This document shows, piece after piece, positions 4,212 through 11,092 of a stretch of DNA of 11,092 nt (position 1 is its first letter; each line of letters begins with the position of its first letter). Origin of the DNA: an uncultured Collinsella sp. (lineage in GTDB: Bacteria > Actinomycetota > Coriobacteriia > Coriobacteriales > Coriobacteriaceae); contig CAADVA010000006.1 of assembly GCA_900752345.1 (NCBI GenBank), positions 1 to 11,092 on the forward strand, read 5' to 3'. The position numbers were made by a program, and so were the translations under genes. The notes beneath the pieces were generated by a model. That model made no database searches, was not told the origin of the DNA, and was given only the letters and a program-made list of their open reading frames with translations.

Positions 4212-6452
4212 TTAGTCGAACAGGCTCGGCATGTCGTTTTCCTTCATGAGGGCGCCGGCGGAGGGGAGGCTCTGCGCGGTGAACCTGTCCACCCAGGCGC
4301 CGTTGCCCAGGATGTCCTCGATCACGCCCACCGTGGTGACGATGCGGTTCTTCTTTGCGGTGAAGGCCTGGACGCCCTGGGTGTTGGTGGTCGTCTTGGT
4401 CTTGAGCAGCGACGTGTTGAAGTTCATCAGGCGGAAGTCGTTCGAGACGAGCGCGAGGTCGCGGTCCTCCTTGAGCACCTGGGCATAGAGCAGCTTGCTG
4501 CCGCCGTAGATGGCGTTCTTGAGGCGCTTGCGGTTGGTCTTGGTCACATAACCGGCGAGCGCCACGCGGACGACGCGGCCGTTCTCGAAGACGAACAGCA
4601 CGTCAGCCTTGTAGTCCTCGGGGTCGATCACCCAAATCACGTTCTCGTCGGGGTCCATTTCGAGATCGGTCGGCAAGTACGAGCCGAGCTGAGCGGACTT
4701 CGTGTCCTCGAACGATGCGACCTTGCACTTGTACACCTGACTTTTGTCGGTGAACACCAGCAGCTCGTGCGTGTTGGAAGAAGGGAACTCGATGAAGGGC
4801 TTGTCGCCGTCCTTGTACTTGAGCGCGGCGCCCGTCTTGAGCACACGGTCCGTCATCTTCTTGAGGTAGCCCTCGCGCGAGAGCATGATGGTGACCGGGT
4901 ACTCCTCGACCTCGGGCTCCAAACTCACCTCGATGACGTCGGACGGGTCAATCTTGCCCGTGCGGCGCGGCATCACGTACTTCTTGTTGACCTCCGCCAG
5001 CTCGTTGCTGATTACCTTCTTGATATTGTTCTCGCTGGAAAGAATATCCTCGAGCTTGGCGATCTCGTCCTCGAGCTTCGCGATGTCCTTGGTGCGATTG
5101 AGGATGTACTCCTCGTTGATGTTGCGGAGCTTGAGCTCGGCGACGAACTCCGCCTGGGTCTCGTCGATGTCGAAGCCGCGCATGAGGTTGGGCACGACTT
5201 CCGCCTCGAGCTTGGTGTTGCGGATGATGGCGATGGCCTTGTCGATGTCGAGCAGGATCGCCTCGAGGCCGTGCAGCAGGTGCAGGCGCTCGGACTTCTT
5301 GCCCAAATCAAAGCTTACGCGACGGCGCGTGGACTGTATGCGCCACTCGACCCACTCGTGTAGGATCTGGCGCACGCCCATGACGCGGGGATAGCCGTCG
5401 ACCAGCACGTTGAAGTTGCACGAGAACGAGTCCTGCAGCGTGGTTGAGCGGTACAGCTTGGCCATGAGCTCGTCGGGGTCGACGCCGCGCTTCAGGTCGA
5501 TGGCGATGCGCAGGCCCGAGAGGTCGGTCTCGTCGCGGATGTCGGCGATCTCGCGCACCTTGCCCTCCTTGGAGAGCTTGACGATGCGCTCGATGATGAC
5601 GTCGGTCTTTGTGGTGTAGGGGATCTCGTAGACCTCGATGATGCGCTCCTCGGGGATCCAACGCCAGCGGGAGCGGATCTGGAAGCTGCCGAGGCCCGTC
5701 TCGATGATGCGCTCCATCTCCTCGCGGCGATAGATGATCTCGCCGCCGGTGGAGAAGTCGGGCATGGGCATGTACTCGAGCAGGTCGCACTCGGGGTCCT
5801 CGAGGTAGTGCATGGTGGCGGTACAGACCTCGTTGAGGTTGAAGCCGCAGATGTCGGACGCCATGGCGACACCGATGCCCTTGTTGGCGGACACCAGGAT
5901 GTTGGGGAACGTGGTGGGCAGCAGGCGCGGCTCCTTCATGGCGCCGTCGTAGCTGTCGACGAAGTCCACCGGGTCCTTGTCGATGTCCTTGAAGATCTCG
6001 GCGCAGATGGGGGAGAGCTTGGCCTCGGTGTATCGGGAGGCGGCGTAGCTCAGGTCTCCCGAGTAGTACTTGCCGAAGTTGCCCTTGGACTCGACGAAGG
6101 GCGCCAGCAGCGCCTCGTTGCCGGTGGCAAGACGAACCATCGTCTCGTAGATCGCGGCGTCGCCGTGCGGGTTGAGCTTCATGGTCTGGCCCACGATGTT
6201 CGCGCTCTTCTGGCGCTCGCCCTTGAGCAGGCCCATCTTGTACATGGTGTAGAGCAGCTTGCGGTGCGAGGGCTTGAAGCCGTCGATCTCGGGGAACGCG
6301 CGCGAGACGTTGGTGCTCATGGCGTAGGGCATGTAGTTGGTCTCGAGCGTCTGGGTGATGGGCTGCTCCGTGACCTCGGAGTGCAGTCCGATGACGTTCT
6401 CGTTGCTGACCTGCTTCTTTTTGGGCTGGGTTTTGGTTTTCTTCTTTGCCAC
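4212..6452 (-). CDS. parC: Type IIA DNA topoisomerase subunit A (ParC/GyrA-like)
   Basis: A 746-residue subunit that cleaves and rejoins DNA as a dimer with the B subunit. The breakage-reunion domain begins near residue 30, and the catalytic Tyr is Tyr141 in AASRYTEAKLS. The quinolone-resistance region reads HGDAAIYETMVRL (96-108). Positions equivalent to E. coli GyrA Ser83 and Asp87 are Ala99 and Glu103. A coiled-coil tower around 440-480 (KDIAKLEDEIAKLEDIL) is followed by a C-terminal beta-pinwheel from about 530. I find no QRRGGKG GyrA box, so a decatenating topoisomerase IV role is likelier than supercoiling. The start is GTG at 6452-6450, preceded by AAGAGGA; the frame stays open further upstream to 6701, but that stretch overlaps the B-subunit gene. 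It lies 77 bases after the B gene in one operon. The N-terminal tail is Lys-rich (AKKKTKTQPKKK), a mild oddity. The gene is intact. Confidence 0.92.
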   Translation of the reverse strand: MAKKKTKTQPKKKQVSNENVIGLHSEVTEQPITQTLETNYMPYAMSTNVSRAFPEIDGFKPSHRKLLYTMYKMGLLKGERQKSANIVGQTMKLNPHGDAAIYETMVRLATGNEALLAPFVESKGNFGKYYSGDLSYAASRYTEAKLSPICAEIFKDIDKDPVDFVDSYDGAMKEPRLLPTTFPNILVSANKGIGVAMASDICGFNLNEVCTATMHYLEDPECDLLEYMPMPDFSTGGEIIYRREEMERIIETGLGSFQIRSRWRWIPEERIIEVYEIPYTTKTDVIIERIVKLSKEGKVREIADIRDETDLSGLRIAIDLKRGVDPDELMAKLYRSTTLQDSFSCNFNVLVDGYPRVMGVRQILHEWVEWRIQSTRRRVSFDLGKKSERLHLLHGLEAILLDIDKAIAIIRNTKLEAEVVPNLMRGFDIDETQAEFVAELKLRNINEEYILNRTKDIAKLEDEIAKLEDILSSENNIKKVISNELAEVNKKYVMPRRTGKIDPSDVIEVSLEPEVEEYPVTIMLSREGYLKKMTDRVLKTGAALKYKDGDKPFIEFPSSNTHELLVFTDKSQVYKCKVASFEDTKSAQLGSYLPTDLEMDPDENVIWVIDPEDYKADVLFVFENGRVVRVALAGYVTKTNRKRLKNAIYGGSKLLYAQVLKEDRDLALVSNDFRLMNFNTSLLKTKTTTNTQGVQAFTAKKNRIVTTVGVIEDILGNGAWVDRFTAQSLPSAGALMKENDMPSLFD

Positions 6453-6529
6453 GATTTCCTCTTGCTGCTTTTTTGTTGAACCGATTCGGTGCGCCGCCGG
6501 CGCGACCGCTCGCCGATGCGAGCCGTGCC

Positions 6530-8527
6530 TTACTGCAGGTCCAGCTGGTCCAGGTACTCCTTGCCGTGCTCGGCGATGTGGCGCTTGCGGCCCTCGTCGT
6601 CGTTGCCCAGCAGCAGGTTGAACATGGTTTCCATCTTTACGACGTCCTCGGGCTCCACCTTGATCAGGCGGCGCGTCTCGGGGTTCATGGTGGTGAGCCA
6701 CATCATGTCGGGGTCGTTCTCACCAAGACCCTTCGAGCGGTTGATGGAGCACTTCTGGTCGCCGATTTCCTTCAGGACGTCGTTCTTCTCGAGCTCGGTG
6801 TAGGCGAAGTAGGTCTTCTCCTTGCAGTTGATCTCGTAGAGCGGCGACTCGGCGATGTAGACGTAGCCCTCGTCGATGAGCGTGGGCACCAGGCGGTAGA
6901 GCATCGTGAGGATGAGCGTGCGGATGTGGTAGCCATCGACGTCGGCATCGGTACAGATGATGACCTTGCTCCAGTTGAGGTTGTCCAGATCGAAAGTGGC
7001 GAGGTTCTTGATGCGCTTATCCTTGATCTCCACGCCGCAGCCGAGGACGCGCATGAGGTCCATGATGATGTCGGACTTGAAGATGCGCGGGTAGTCCTCC
7101 TTGAGGCAGTTCAAGATCTTGCCTCGGACCGGCATGACGCCCTGGAACTCCGCGTCGCGAGACGTGCGGATGGCGCCCGCCGCCGAGTCGCCCTCTACGA
7201 TGTAGATCTCTCGGCGGCTCTTGTCCTTCGAGCGGCAGTCGATGAACTTCTGCACGCGGTTGGCCATGTCGGTCTTCTGCTGCAGGTTGGTCTTGATGCT
7301 CTGGCGGGTCTTCTCGGCGTTCTCGCGGGAGCGCTTGTTGATGAGCACCTGGTCCACGATCTTGCCGGCGGCGTTCTTGTTCTCGATCAGGTAGGTCGAG
7401 AGGCGCTCCTTGAAGAAGGCCGTCATGGCCTGCTGGATGAAGCGGTTGTTGATGGCCTTCTTTGTCTGGTTCTCGTAGGAGGTCTGGGTGGAGAAGCAGT
7501 TGGTCACGAGCACGAGGCAGTCTTGGACGTCCTGCCACTTGATGGCGCTCTCGTTTTTGTTGTACTTGCCCTGGCCCTTGATGTAGGCGTCGAGCGCGCT
7601 GGTCAGAGCGCTGCGGGCCGCCTTCTCGGGCGAACCGCCGTTCTCGAGCCAGGATGAGTTGTGGTAGTACTCCTGCATTTGGAAGGTGCGGGAGAAGCAC
7701 ATGCAGGCCGTGATCTTGACGTTGTAGTCGGGCAGGTCCTCGCGGTCACGGCCGCGGCGGTCAGCCTCTATAAAGAAAGGCTCGGTGAGGTAGTTCGCGC
7801 CGACCTTCTCGAGCACGTAGTCCTCGATGCCCTTGGGATAGCAGAAGTCCTCCTCGGAAAACTCGCCGTCCTCGCCCTCGATGCGCAGGCGGAAGGTCAC
7901 GTTGGCGTTGACCACGGCCTGGCGGCGCATGGTCTCGCGCTACCACTCGTCGGGGATGTCGATCGAGGTGAACACCTCGAGGTCGGGGCGCCACTTGATG
8001 GTGGTGCCGGTGCGGTCCTCATCTGCGGGCTCGATTTGCAGCGCTTTCTTCTTTGCGCCTACGACCTTGCCCTTCTTGAAGTGCAGGGAGTATTTATTTC
8101 CGTCGCGCCAGACCGTGACGTCCATGTACTCGGAGGCGTACTGGGTCGCGCAGGAGCCCAGGCCGTTGGTGCCGAGCGAGTAGTCGTAGTCGCCGCCGCC
8201 GTTGTTGTCGTACTTGCCGCCGGCGTAGAGCTCGCAGAAGACGAGCTCCCAGTTAAAGCGCTTCTCGGTGGGGTTCCAGTCCAGCGGGCAGCCGCGGCCG
8301 TTGTCCTCCACCTGGATGGAGCCGTCGGAGAAGGCGGTGAGGGTGATCAGCTTGCCAAAGCCCTGGCGCGCTTCGTCGACCGCGTTAGACAGGATCTCGA
8401 AGGCGGCGTGCGCGCAGCCGTCGAGGCCGTCCGAGCCGAAGATGACGGCGGGGCGCAGGCGGACACGCTCCTCGTCCTTAAGCTGACGGATGCTGTCGTT
8501 GCCATAGTTTGCGGTGTTCTTTGCCAT
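6530..8527 (-). pseudogene. parE: Type IIA DNA topoisomerase subunit B (ParE/GyrB-like), interrupted by in-frame TAG
   Basis: A subunit of 665 codon positions. The ATPase domain has EILSNAVDE (44-52), DNGRG (75-79), a glycine lid GTNGLG (119-124) and GTTIKW (174-179). The QTK lysine motif is at 354-356. The TOPRIM domain has EGDSA (445-449) and DADVDG (527-532), which bind catalytic Mg2+. The TAG at 7942-7940 is codon 196, in frame, in the segment PDEW-stop-RETMRRQAVVNA. The codon is probably Tyr in relatives, which a single change of the third base of TAC would explain. As written, the sequence yields a 195-residue ATPase fragment and a 466-residue fragment that could only restart at ATG 7930, where no ribosome-binding site is visible. 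Everything else is conserved, so this is a very recent mutation, a sequencing error, or suppressed or recoded. The start ATG (8527-8525) has a weak ribosome-binding site. Confidence 0.85.
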
Positions 8528-8580
8528 GGTTGCTTTTCGGTGTTCCCCCTCTGAGCCTCAGTCGTTCAGATAGTCAAGTT

Positions 8581-8608
8581 AGCATAGCCCGGCGACGCCG
8601 ACACGAAA
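8581..8608 (-). promoter_or_regulatory. Candidate promoter of the topoisomerase operon
   Basis: On the - strand TTTCGT (8608-8603) and TATGCT (8586-8581) are 16 bases apart, about 55 bases upstream of the subunit B start codon and inside the gap after the LuxR gene. It is a weak match, best regarded as a possibility. Confidence 0.3.
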
Positions 8609-8617
8609 TCCAAACGT

Positions 8618-8700
8618 GTGAACAGGGGACGTACCCCCGTTCACGCGTTCTGTTCGATTGGGTGCGTGAGCACGTGAACAGGGCTACGTCCCCTGTTCAC
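8618..8700. repeat. Two tandem palindromic repeats (GTGAACAGGG... type)
   Basis: Copy 1: GTGAACAGGGG (8618-8628) faces CCCCCGTTCAC (8634-8644), one mismatch in 11 pairs. Copy 2: GTGAACAGGG (8674-8683) faces CCCTGTTCAC (8691-8700), perfect. The loops share TACGT or ACGTA and both copies continue into GCG. Both are near-identical units about 56 bp apart. They lie between the end of the LuxR gene and the topoisomerase promoter, and could form RNA hairpins that terminate LuxR-gene transcription. Their sequence suggests an interspersed REP/BIME-like family. Confidence 0.6.
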
Positions 8701-8709
8701 GCGCGTGAG

Positions 8710-9714
8710 TTAGCGCAGCATATGCGCGACCAGCTCGGTACGAGTTCCGATACCGAGCTTTGCATACACGCTGGATAAGCGGTTCTTAACGGTGCCCGGT
8801 GACACGCCCATATGGTGCGCAATTTCGGCGTTGGTCCATCCGCGGCAGGCGAGCATGGCCATGGTGAACTCGGTAGTGGTCAGATCGTCGGCCACATCCT
8901 CGCCCGAGTTGGGGTTGTGGATGCGCCGCCACCCATAGCTAAACCGATACGTGATCTCGATGATGCGCGCATAATCGTCGCGATATTGCGTTTTCAGACA
9001 TGCCTCGATGAGCCCCTGCAACAATCCGTGGTGCTCGCCGATGAGCTCGATAAGGCCGTCGGGGCGCGCTATGCTCCAAGCGGCCTCGAAATGCGCTTTT
9101 GCGGCGTCGACGTCTCTGAGGCTCATGCAGCCCATAGAAGCCGCCAAATGCAGGAACAGTTCCGAGATGGGGTAGCTTCCCTGTTTCATGATCAGGGCGT
9201 TTTCCACCATGCCAAGGCTGCGGGCGTATTCGCCGCGCAGGTAGAGGGTATGAGCCAGCACGTAGCTGGCAAACAAGCGCAGCCCCTCGGGCAGGCGCGC
9301 TGCAAATGGATAGAAATCGTCGTCGGAATACGGGGAAGGCAGGTGCAGCAGAACGCTTGCCGCCGTGGCGAACAACACGTGGACGGCGCGGGCATCGGGG
9401 GAATCCCCAACGGCTGGCGTATCGAGGATGCGCGCAAGGCACCGGCGGGCATCGGCGATGCGGTTGAGCGATAAGTCGGCGTATCCGCAGATGAAGCATG
9501 CTGAATAGCGCAGCGCAAGGTCGCTTGCATCAAGATAAGGGCGTGCCGTCTGGGCGGCGAGGGTGGCCTGTCCGCGAAAGTACAGTGCCTCCGCCGTAGC
9601 GATGGCACGCGAATCGGGGTCGGAAATGTTCGCGACCGCAGCGTCCATCTGGCCCGGCGTAAAGGCGGTGCACATTAGCGGCATGGGGACGTGCGAACAG
9701 CCTGCGCGGTCCAT
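8710..9714 (-). CDS. LuxR-family transcriptional regulator with helical N-terminal domain
   Basis: A 334-residue protein. The C-terminal 59 residues (276-334) are a LuxR/FixJ-type helix-turn-helix: an acidic start, LTTTEFTMAMLACRGWTNAEI, the recognition helix SPGTVKNRLSSVYAKLG, and the closing TRTELVAHML. The N-terminal 270 residues are Ala/Leu-rich amphipathic helices (such as LALRYSACFICGYADLSLNR and LFLHLAASMGCMSLRDVDAAKAHFEAAW) typical of TPR-like repeats seen in MalT-type regulators. There is no P-loop or receiver domain, so the signal is unknown. I chose ATG 9714-9712 because GGGAGA lies at a good distance before it. A TTG nine codons upstream (9741) is the longest alternative. It is likely a stand-alone gene; its target is unclear. 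Confidence 0.85.
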   Translation of the reverse strand: MDRAGCSHVPMPLMCTAFTPGQMDAAVANISDPDSRAIATAEALYFRGQATLAAQTARPYLDASDLALRYSACFICGYADLSLNRIADARRCLARILDTPAVGDSPDARAVHVLFATAASVLLHLPSPYSDDDFYPFAARLPEGLRLFASYVLAHTLYLRGEYARSLGMVENALIMKQGSYPISELFLHLAASMGCMSLRDVDAAKAHFEAAWSIARPDGLIELIGEHHGLLQGLIEACLKTQYRDDYARIIEITYRFSYGWRRIHNPNSGEDVADDLTTTEFTMAMLACRGWTNAEIAHHMGVSPGTVKNRLSSVYAKLGIGTRTELVAHMLR

Positions 9715-10161
9715 CTTCCATCTCCCATCAGGTGGCAACAACTACGTTGATTTTACTCCCTGACTTCGAGCGCGCTCTTACTGGAGGATTCAAGTTCCAT
9801 GCTTGCCGGTCCTTAAAGGCCCTGTTAACCGTACTGCCTGCATTTTAAAACTTGCGGGAGGGGTTACAGAATATTACACCACCGCATTGGCATGTATCGC
9901 GGCTTTTGGAACGGCGTCGACGTCGTTGTCTCGCCTTTGCGATATGCCAGGACATCCCTTGCATGGCATCGGCCTCGTTCGAAAGCAGGTTATGGTGAAG
10001 ACGCTTGGCAGGGCGCTCGCCCTTATGACGGTACTTATATCTTGCGCTGATCGCTTCGGCCGCGTCGCTGCTGTCCGCGCGTTGGCTGTCTAAGCGATAG
10101 GCTCGCTAGAAACTTGCAAATGGAGCAGGCAGTCCCTCGCGCGCTGCATCACTACTAGCCG
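9715..10161. other. Gene-poor region with no confident coding sequence
   Basis: This stretch holds a 10-bp perfect palindrome GAGCGCGCTC (9768-9777) in the likely control region of the LuxR gene. On the + strand a GGAGG (9783-9787) precedes only a five-codon ATG frame (9799). An open frame from TTG 9803 to 10093 has no recognisable domain, and its 3' third (ATG 9992, 33 residues, hydrophobic) is too short to judge. Since a terminator-like hairpin follows at 10162, some short + strand transcript, a small RNA or a decayed gene may exist here. I see no positive evidence for its nature. Confidence 0.3.
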
Positions 10162-10192
10162 GATGGCCCCGACGCTTATTGTCGGGGCCATC
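10162..10192 (+). terminator. Orphan terminator-like hairpin
   Basis: GATGGCCCCGAC (10162-10173) pairs perfectly with GTCGGGGCCATC (10181-10192) around a 7-nt loop, followed by TTGC. It resembles the 4126-4160 hairpin in having GGCCCC/GGGGCC arms and no long T-run. No certain gene precedes it on the + strand. Confidence 0.55.
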
Positions 10193-10226
10193 TTGCATGC
10201 TGTGCCCCCCTGTTCTCAACGAGCCT

Positions 10227-10271
10227 TTTTCAGCCGGGCAAAAATGACTGCCAAATCAGACAGGCTGAAAA
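10227..10271. repeat. Long-spaced inverted repeat TTTTCAGCC/GGCTGAAAA
   Basis: TTTTCAGCC (10227-10235) and GGCTGAAAA (10263-10271) are perfect 9-bp arms around 27 bases. It sits in the spacer before the dihydrouridine synthase gene. It may be a leader hairpin or part of a dispersed repeat; no function is evident. Confidence 0.4.
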
Positions 10272-10415
10272 GCGGGCCCGGGGTCGCCGCCGACAAAGAG
10301 GCCGATGTACCCGACGCCGGCGGCACGCCGCGCCGCAGACGGTATCCTAGGGCGCGGGACGCGCCGCCGCCCGCGCCCCGAACGAACGAGCGAATACGAA
10401 AAGAAGGTCGAAACG

Positions 10416-11092
10416 ATGCTGCTGTCGCTTGCCCCCATGGAGGGAATCACGGGCCATGTGTTCCGACGTGTCCACGCGGAGGTCTTCGGCGCGCTGAATC
10501 GCTACTACACGCCGTTCATCTCGCCGCTCCCCAGGGTGGGGGACGGCTTTACCAAGCGCTACGACCGCGAACTCGATCCCGCGAGCAACCAGGGTCTCGA
10601 CGTCGTGCCGCAGGTCCTGACCAACGACGCCGACCGGTTCGTCTGGGCGGCGGAGCTTCTTTCGGGCATGGGCTATACGGAGGTCAACCTCAACCTCGGC
10701 TGTCCCTCGGGGACGGTCGTCGCAAAGGAGAAGGGCTCCGGCCTCCTGCGCAACCCAACCCGGCTTGAGGCGTTCTTGGCCGACGTGTGCGAGCGCTCGC
10801 CGCTGCCGGTCTCGGTAAAGACGCGCGTCGGAATCGCGGACGACGTCGAGTACGAGGAGCTCCTCGAACTGTTCTGCCGCTGCGGGATCTGCGAGCTCAT
10901 CGTCCATCCCCGCGTTCAGAAGGACTTCTACAACGGCGCCCCGCGGCGCGGGCTCTACGGCAGAACGCTCGAACGGGCGCCGTTTCCCGTGGCCTACAAT
11001 GGGGATGTCTTTGCGCGCGGCGATTACGACGCGCTGCTCGGCGACTACCCGCAGACGCGCCACGTCATGCTCGGCCGCGGGATCCTAGCAAA
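10416..11092 (+). CDS. tRNA-dihydrouridine synthase family protein (5' part, runs off the window)
   Basis: An FMN-dependent enzyme that reduces specific uridines in tRNA to dihydrouridine using NADPH. 225 codons are visible with no stop, and the family is usually 310-350 residues. SLAPMEGITGHVFRR (4-18) is the FMN-binding start of the TIM barrel. VNLNLGCPSGTVVAKEKGSGLL (90-111) holds the catalytic Cys96 that protonates the uracil ring. SVKTRVG is the strand with the FMN-contacting Lys, IVHPR carries the family His, and AYNGDV matches the usual NGD loop. The start is ATG 10416, with AAGAAGG at 10401-10407, eight bases upstream; an overlapping + strand frame starting at 10163 has no family features. 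Which Dus subgroup (A, B or C type) is not decidable without the C-terminus; the sequence differs from E. coli DusA and DusB in length between motifs. The gene looks intact as far as visible. Confidence 0.88.
   Translation, partial: MLLSLAPMEGITGHVFRRVHAEVFGALNRYYTPFISPLPRVGDGFTKRYDRELDPASNQGLDVVPQVLTNDADRFVWAAELLSGMGYTEVNLNLGCPSGTVVAKEKGSGLLRNPTRLEAFLADVCERSPLPVSVKTRVGIADDVEYEELLELFCRCGICELIVHPRVQKDFYNGAPRRGLYGRTLERAPFPVAYNGDVFARGDYDALLGDYPQTRHVMLGRGILA

Noticed and set aside
6453..6701. N-terminal 83-codon extension of the subunit A gene
   Set aside because: It overlaps the end of the subunit B gene and has no domain; GTG 6452 with AAGAGGA is the better start.
7940..7942. TAG as pyrrolysine codon
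   Set aside because: No pyl genes or methylamine methyltransferase context in the window; other explanations are far simpler.
4176..8554. Long + strand open frames antisense to the topoisomerase genes (395, 223, 403 and 297 codons)
   Set aside because: They lie opposite motif-rich real genes and their Val/Leu/Asp/Glu/His composition is the usual antisense product of GC-rich codons; no domains.
10163..10768. 201-codon + strand frame overlapping the dihydrouridine synthase gene
   Set aside because: It is out of frame with the enzyme that has the FMN-site and catalytic Cys motif, and it starts inside a hairpin.

Overview
The window looks like chromosomal DNA of a high-GC Gram-positive gut bacterium, most likely a Coriobacteriia member such as Collinsella. 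This rests on GC-rich third codon positions in most genes, strong Shine-Dalgarno sites, and a divergent ParE/ParC-type topoisomerase pair. It is an inference, because no rRNA or other marker gene lies in the window.

Layout, left to right. (1) The 3' end of a thioredoxin-fold (TlpA/redoxin-like) gene on the + strand (1-187), followed by a palindrome-rich spacer. (2) On the - strand, a decayed SIR2-family gene (418-828) lacking its NAD/zinc-binding core, then an intact cupin gene (886-1239). (3) An HxlR-type regulator (1391-1717, +) divergent from the cupin gene, with a shared 151-bp control region holding a candidate operator. (4) A 500-bp spacer with a hairpin and a DUF6508-like gene fragment on the - strand. 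(5) A flavodoxin-fold FMN/iron-sulfur protein (2221-2751, +) with a well-formed promoter and an inverted repeat just after the expected transcription start. (6) An AAA ATPase with a DUF4143 nuclease-like C-terminus (2831-4108, +), of lower GC than its neighbours, preceded by two exact 20-bp repeats. (7) A convergent hairpin, then the - strand topoisomerase operon: subunit B (8527-6530) upstream of subunit A (6452-4212). Subunit B carries an in-frame TAG stop after codon 195. (8) Two tandem palindromes (8618-8700) separate this operon from an upstream - strand LuxR-type regulator (9714-8710). (9) A gene-poor 700-bp stretch with an orphan 12-bp-stem hairpin, then the 5' part of a tRNA-dihydrouridine synthase (10416 to the window end, +), which runs off the edge.

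Most genes are unrelated housekeeping or small regulatory units, so there is no single pathway. The clearest regulatory pairing is HxlR with the divergent cupin gene, possibly extending to the downstream flavoprotein. The points most worth a second look are the amber codon in the type IIA topoisomerase subunit B, the noncanonical ATP-lid and QRDR residues of the topoisomerase pair, and the dyad-symmetric tandem repeats in front of the DUF4143 ATPase. I see no phage, transposon, CRISPR array or recognisable new multi-gene system.
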